Source: an uncultured Prevotella sp.
Lineage (GTDB): Bacteria; Bacteroidota; Bacteroidia; Bacteroidales; Bacteroidaceae
Direction of reading: 5' to 3'
NCBI GenBank assembly: GCA_946998205.1
Contig: CAMPYJ010000069.1
Span: 1-5,752 of the forward strand
DNA: 5,752 bases
The position numbers and the translations under genes were made by a program. Below the pieces are notes generated by a model. It was not told the origin of the DNA, did not search any database, and was given only the letters and a program-made list of their open reading frames with translations. How positions within the stretch are numbered: the stretch's first letter is position 1; each line of letters starts with the position of its first letter. This document shows positions 4,504 through 5,752 of the stretch, piece after piece.

Positions 4504-4528
4504 TTCAACTAAAAGAAAGGAAACAGCA

Positions 4529-4783
4529 ATGGAAACAGTTATCAAAAAACAGACAGTGGTAAGTGACATGAAACAGCGTCTGGCAGACATCAACCTCTCG
4601 GTGTCATGGATGGACTTTGCCAACAAATACTTCCACAAATCGTCCTCATGGTTCTATCACAAGTTGAACGGTATCGACGGCAATGGTGGCGTGGGCGGTT
4701 TCAACGAGCAGGAGTTAGAACAGCTGCGCGGATCGCTCTTCGACCTGAGCAACCGCATACGAAGAGCCGCAGAAAACATTTAG
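4529..4783 (+). CDS. DUF5053 family small protein, copy 3 (possible HTH DNA-binding protein)
   Basis: The 84-aa product starts METVIKKQTVVSDMKQRLAD and contains NKYFHKSSSWFYHKLNGIDG, GNGGVGGFNEQELEQLRGSL and DLSNRIRRAAENI. The family is DUF5053; its function is not established. It is closest to copy 1 (123-413). ATG 4529 is preferred to the in-frame ATG at 4463, which overlaps the stop of the partner gene and would add 22 residues absent from the other copies. A Cro-like helix-turn-helix is suggested by FANKYFHKSSSWFYHKLNG. It is the second gene of an operon with 4311-4466 and is followed 27 bases later by the two-hairpin repeat. Confidence 0.85.
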   Translation: METVIKKQTVVSDMKQRLADINLSVSWMDFANKYFHKSSSWFYHKLNGIDGNGGVGGFNEQELEQLRGSLFDLSNRIRRAAENI

Positions 4784-4810
4784 GCGTGGTTGTCTGTTTG
4801 ACCAATTAAG

Positions 4811-4892
4811 ACAAAAAGCCGCCCGACGCCTACGGGCGCAGCCTTACCCAAGCGCATGCTTCCCACCATGGAGCATGCGCTTTGTCTCTTCT
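4811..4892 (+). repeat. two-hairpin repeat, copy 3
   Basis: Hairpin A is CGCCCG (4820-4825) with CGGGCG (4833-4838). Hairpin B is AAGCGCATGCT (4850-4860) with AGCATGCGCTT (4872-4882), then TTGTCTCTTCTT. It is nearly identical to copy 2, apart from GCAGCCTTACC-CAAG here against GCAACCTTACCACAAG there. Its right end abuts the truncated recombinase pseudogene. Confidence 0.8.
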
Positions 4893-5260
4893 TGTATCAA
4901 CGGCAAGAACCTCGCTCGTAACAATGAAAAAGGAACGGAGTCGTCAATGTGCGTCTTCTCCTTCAGCGCCCCCTTCTGTGCCGCATGGTAGATGTACGCA
5001 CGGTATCTGTCCAACACCACGGCGAACTACGTGAAGTGTCTCGTCCGAGTTGCGTCCGTCCACGGGTTCCATCCATGCTTCAGTCTTTCAAAAATATTAT
5101 GAATCAAAATCGCCGCATAATTTTCTTTCTCGTTCAGCTTTTTATACGAATCCAGCATGTACTTTTTCCGCCGCAAATCCCCTACGGCAGGGTCGTAGGC
5201 GTAAAAGTCCACATACCATTGCTTCCCTTTATGCAGCCTTGGCAACGTGTAATCAACTAA

Positions 5261-5651
5261 GGCAGGTTCTATAAATTACCACCGCATATAGGCATTAAGG
5301 GCGGTTCTATAAATTACCACCGTAAAGTTTTTCTAAGGTCAGTCTTTTTACGTTTTGTCATCTTGTGTACTCTTTTCGGTTCAATTTGCTTGTTCGTTCA
5401 GTCGTATAGCTCGCTATACTCTTTCACTCACAAACAAATTGACCTCGAAAATAGTCTCACAATCCGTCAAAGCTAATTTATAGAACCGCCCTAAATGTTT
5501 ATGAAAATACGTTTTGTTATCTTTTGGCTTCTTTTTGGTTCAAAATGTAAGTTCGTTCAGTCGTGTAGCTCGCTACACTCCTTCACTCTCTTGCATTTTG
5601 ACCTCAAAAATAAGCTCAAAATCTAACAAAGCTAATTTATAGAACCAGCCC
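5261..5651. mobile_element. outer MITE, inserted in the recombinase gene
   Basis: The left end GGCAGGTTCTATAAATTA and the right end TAATTTATAGAACCAGCCC are imperfect terminal inverted repeats, flanked by the direct repeat TAA (5258-5260 and 5652-5654). Without the inner element and its duplicated TAA it is 195 bp, with no coding capacity. A three-base TNA duplication is known for some IS5-family groups, so a parent of that kind is a reasonable guess. The core carries GTGTAG-CTCG-CTACAC (5563-5578) with longer flanking arms CAAAATGTAAG/CTTGCATTTTG. Confidence 0.8.
5299..5491. mobile_element. inner MITE of the same family, nested in the outer one
   Basis: The ends GGGCGGTTCTATAAATTA and TAATTTATAGAACCGCCC are perfect 18-bp inverted repeats, flanked by TAA at 5296-5298 and 5492-5494. 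The 193-bp element aligns along its whole length with the outer one. Both start with the same 20-base block GGTTCTATAAATTACCACCG (5265 and 5303). The core hairpin is GTATAG-CTCG-CTATAC (5404-5419), with arms CAATTTGCTTGT/ACAAACAAATTG. No transposase is encoded, so movement would depend on an enzyme elsewhere. Confidence 0.85.
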
Positions 5652-5752
5652 TAAACATTTCGCGGAAAGAAACGACTTTTTTAAAGTGTACATTTTTTGG
5701 GTCAGTCGTAAAACCCAGTTGCAACCCCTCCCTCTCATGCACATAATTTCAT

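Larger units (their letters stand above)
4893..5693 (-). pseudogene. tyrosine recombinase (integrase), N-terminal part, split by MITEs and stopped by TAG
   Basis: The main segment, read on the minus strand from 5260 downwards, encodes LPRLHKGKQWYVDFYAYDPA, RRKKYMLDSYKKLNEKENYA and ERLKHGWNPWTDATRTRHFT. These are typical of the arm-binding N-terminus of Bacteroidales tyrosine recombinases. An in-frame TAG at 5027-5029 follows, after which the same frame continues FAVVLDRYRAYIYHAAQKGA LKEKTHID, like the core-binding helix region. The catalytic domain with its Arg-His-Arg-Tyr set is absent; sequence resemblance is lost near 4900, beside the two-hairpin repeat. At the 5' side a MITE (5261-5651) sits between codons. 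Removing it and one TAA duplication joins MYTLKKSFLSAKCL (ATG at 5691-5693) in frame to VDYTLPRLHKG, giving a credible N-terminus. The gene is therefore disabled in three separate ways. Confidence 0.8.

Noticed and set aside
4463..4528. longer N-terminus for DUF5053 copy 3 starting at ATG 4463
   Set aside because: It overlaps the stop of the partner gene and the hairpin, and the extra residues are absent from the other two copies.
5632..5748. minus-strand frame ending in the outer MITE (…KNVHFKKVVSFREMF…)
   Set aside because: It is closed by TGA at 5749-5751 and lacks an ATG. The neighbouring frame joins the recombinase when the MITE is removed, which is the better explanation of this stretch.

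Overview
The window looks like an accessory region of a Bacteroidales genome (Prevotella/Segatella or Bacteroides type). Four promoters share exactly the same Bacteroidetes-style layout, TTG-N20-TAnnTTTG. The proteins also fit: three DUF5053-type small proteins, a Bacteroidales-type tyrosine recombinase, and tail and lysis genes like those of Bacteroidales prophages. No core or housekeeping gene is present.

Layout. (1) 59-692, minus strand: a complete small operon made of promoter, palindromic operator, 55-aa protein, intercistronic hairpin, DUF5053 protein and a strong intrinsic terminator. (2) 747-2650, plus strand: prophage debris. It holds a probable one-piece spanin (lipobox plus C-terminal membrane segment), a small single-span membrane protein, an intrinsic terminator ending exactly at the next ATG, the start of a tape measure gene broken by a 29-bp tandem duplication and then truncated, and the C-terminal piece of another phage-like gene. 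(3) 2683-3448: a lipoprotein gene with its own operator and promoter, whose signal peptide is out of frame because of a T9 tract. (4) 3480-3690: non-coding palindromic and tandem repeats. (5) 3730-4890: two more DUF5053 units, the second again preceded by a homologue of the 55-aa protein. Each is followed by the same two-hairpin repeat; a third copy of its second hairpin lies at 2616-2648. (6) 4890-5752: a tyrosine recombinase pseudogene on the minus strand. It has an in-frame TAG, has lost its catalytic part, and is split by a MITE that carries a second MITE of the same family inside it. Removing the insertion and one TAA duplication rejoins the recombinase reading frame.

The most interesting pattern is the DUF5053 family. 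The two copies that have a small partner gene also have the same operator core, TACTA-N10-TAGTA. The third copy has a different sequence in the probable recognition region, no partner, and a different operator built from three TCACACT half-sites. This suggests a family of small, possibly autoregulated DNA-binding proteins kept on mobile DNA, with binding sites that diverge together with the protein. That is an inference from sequence; no binding has been shown here.
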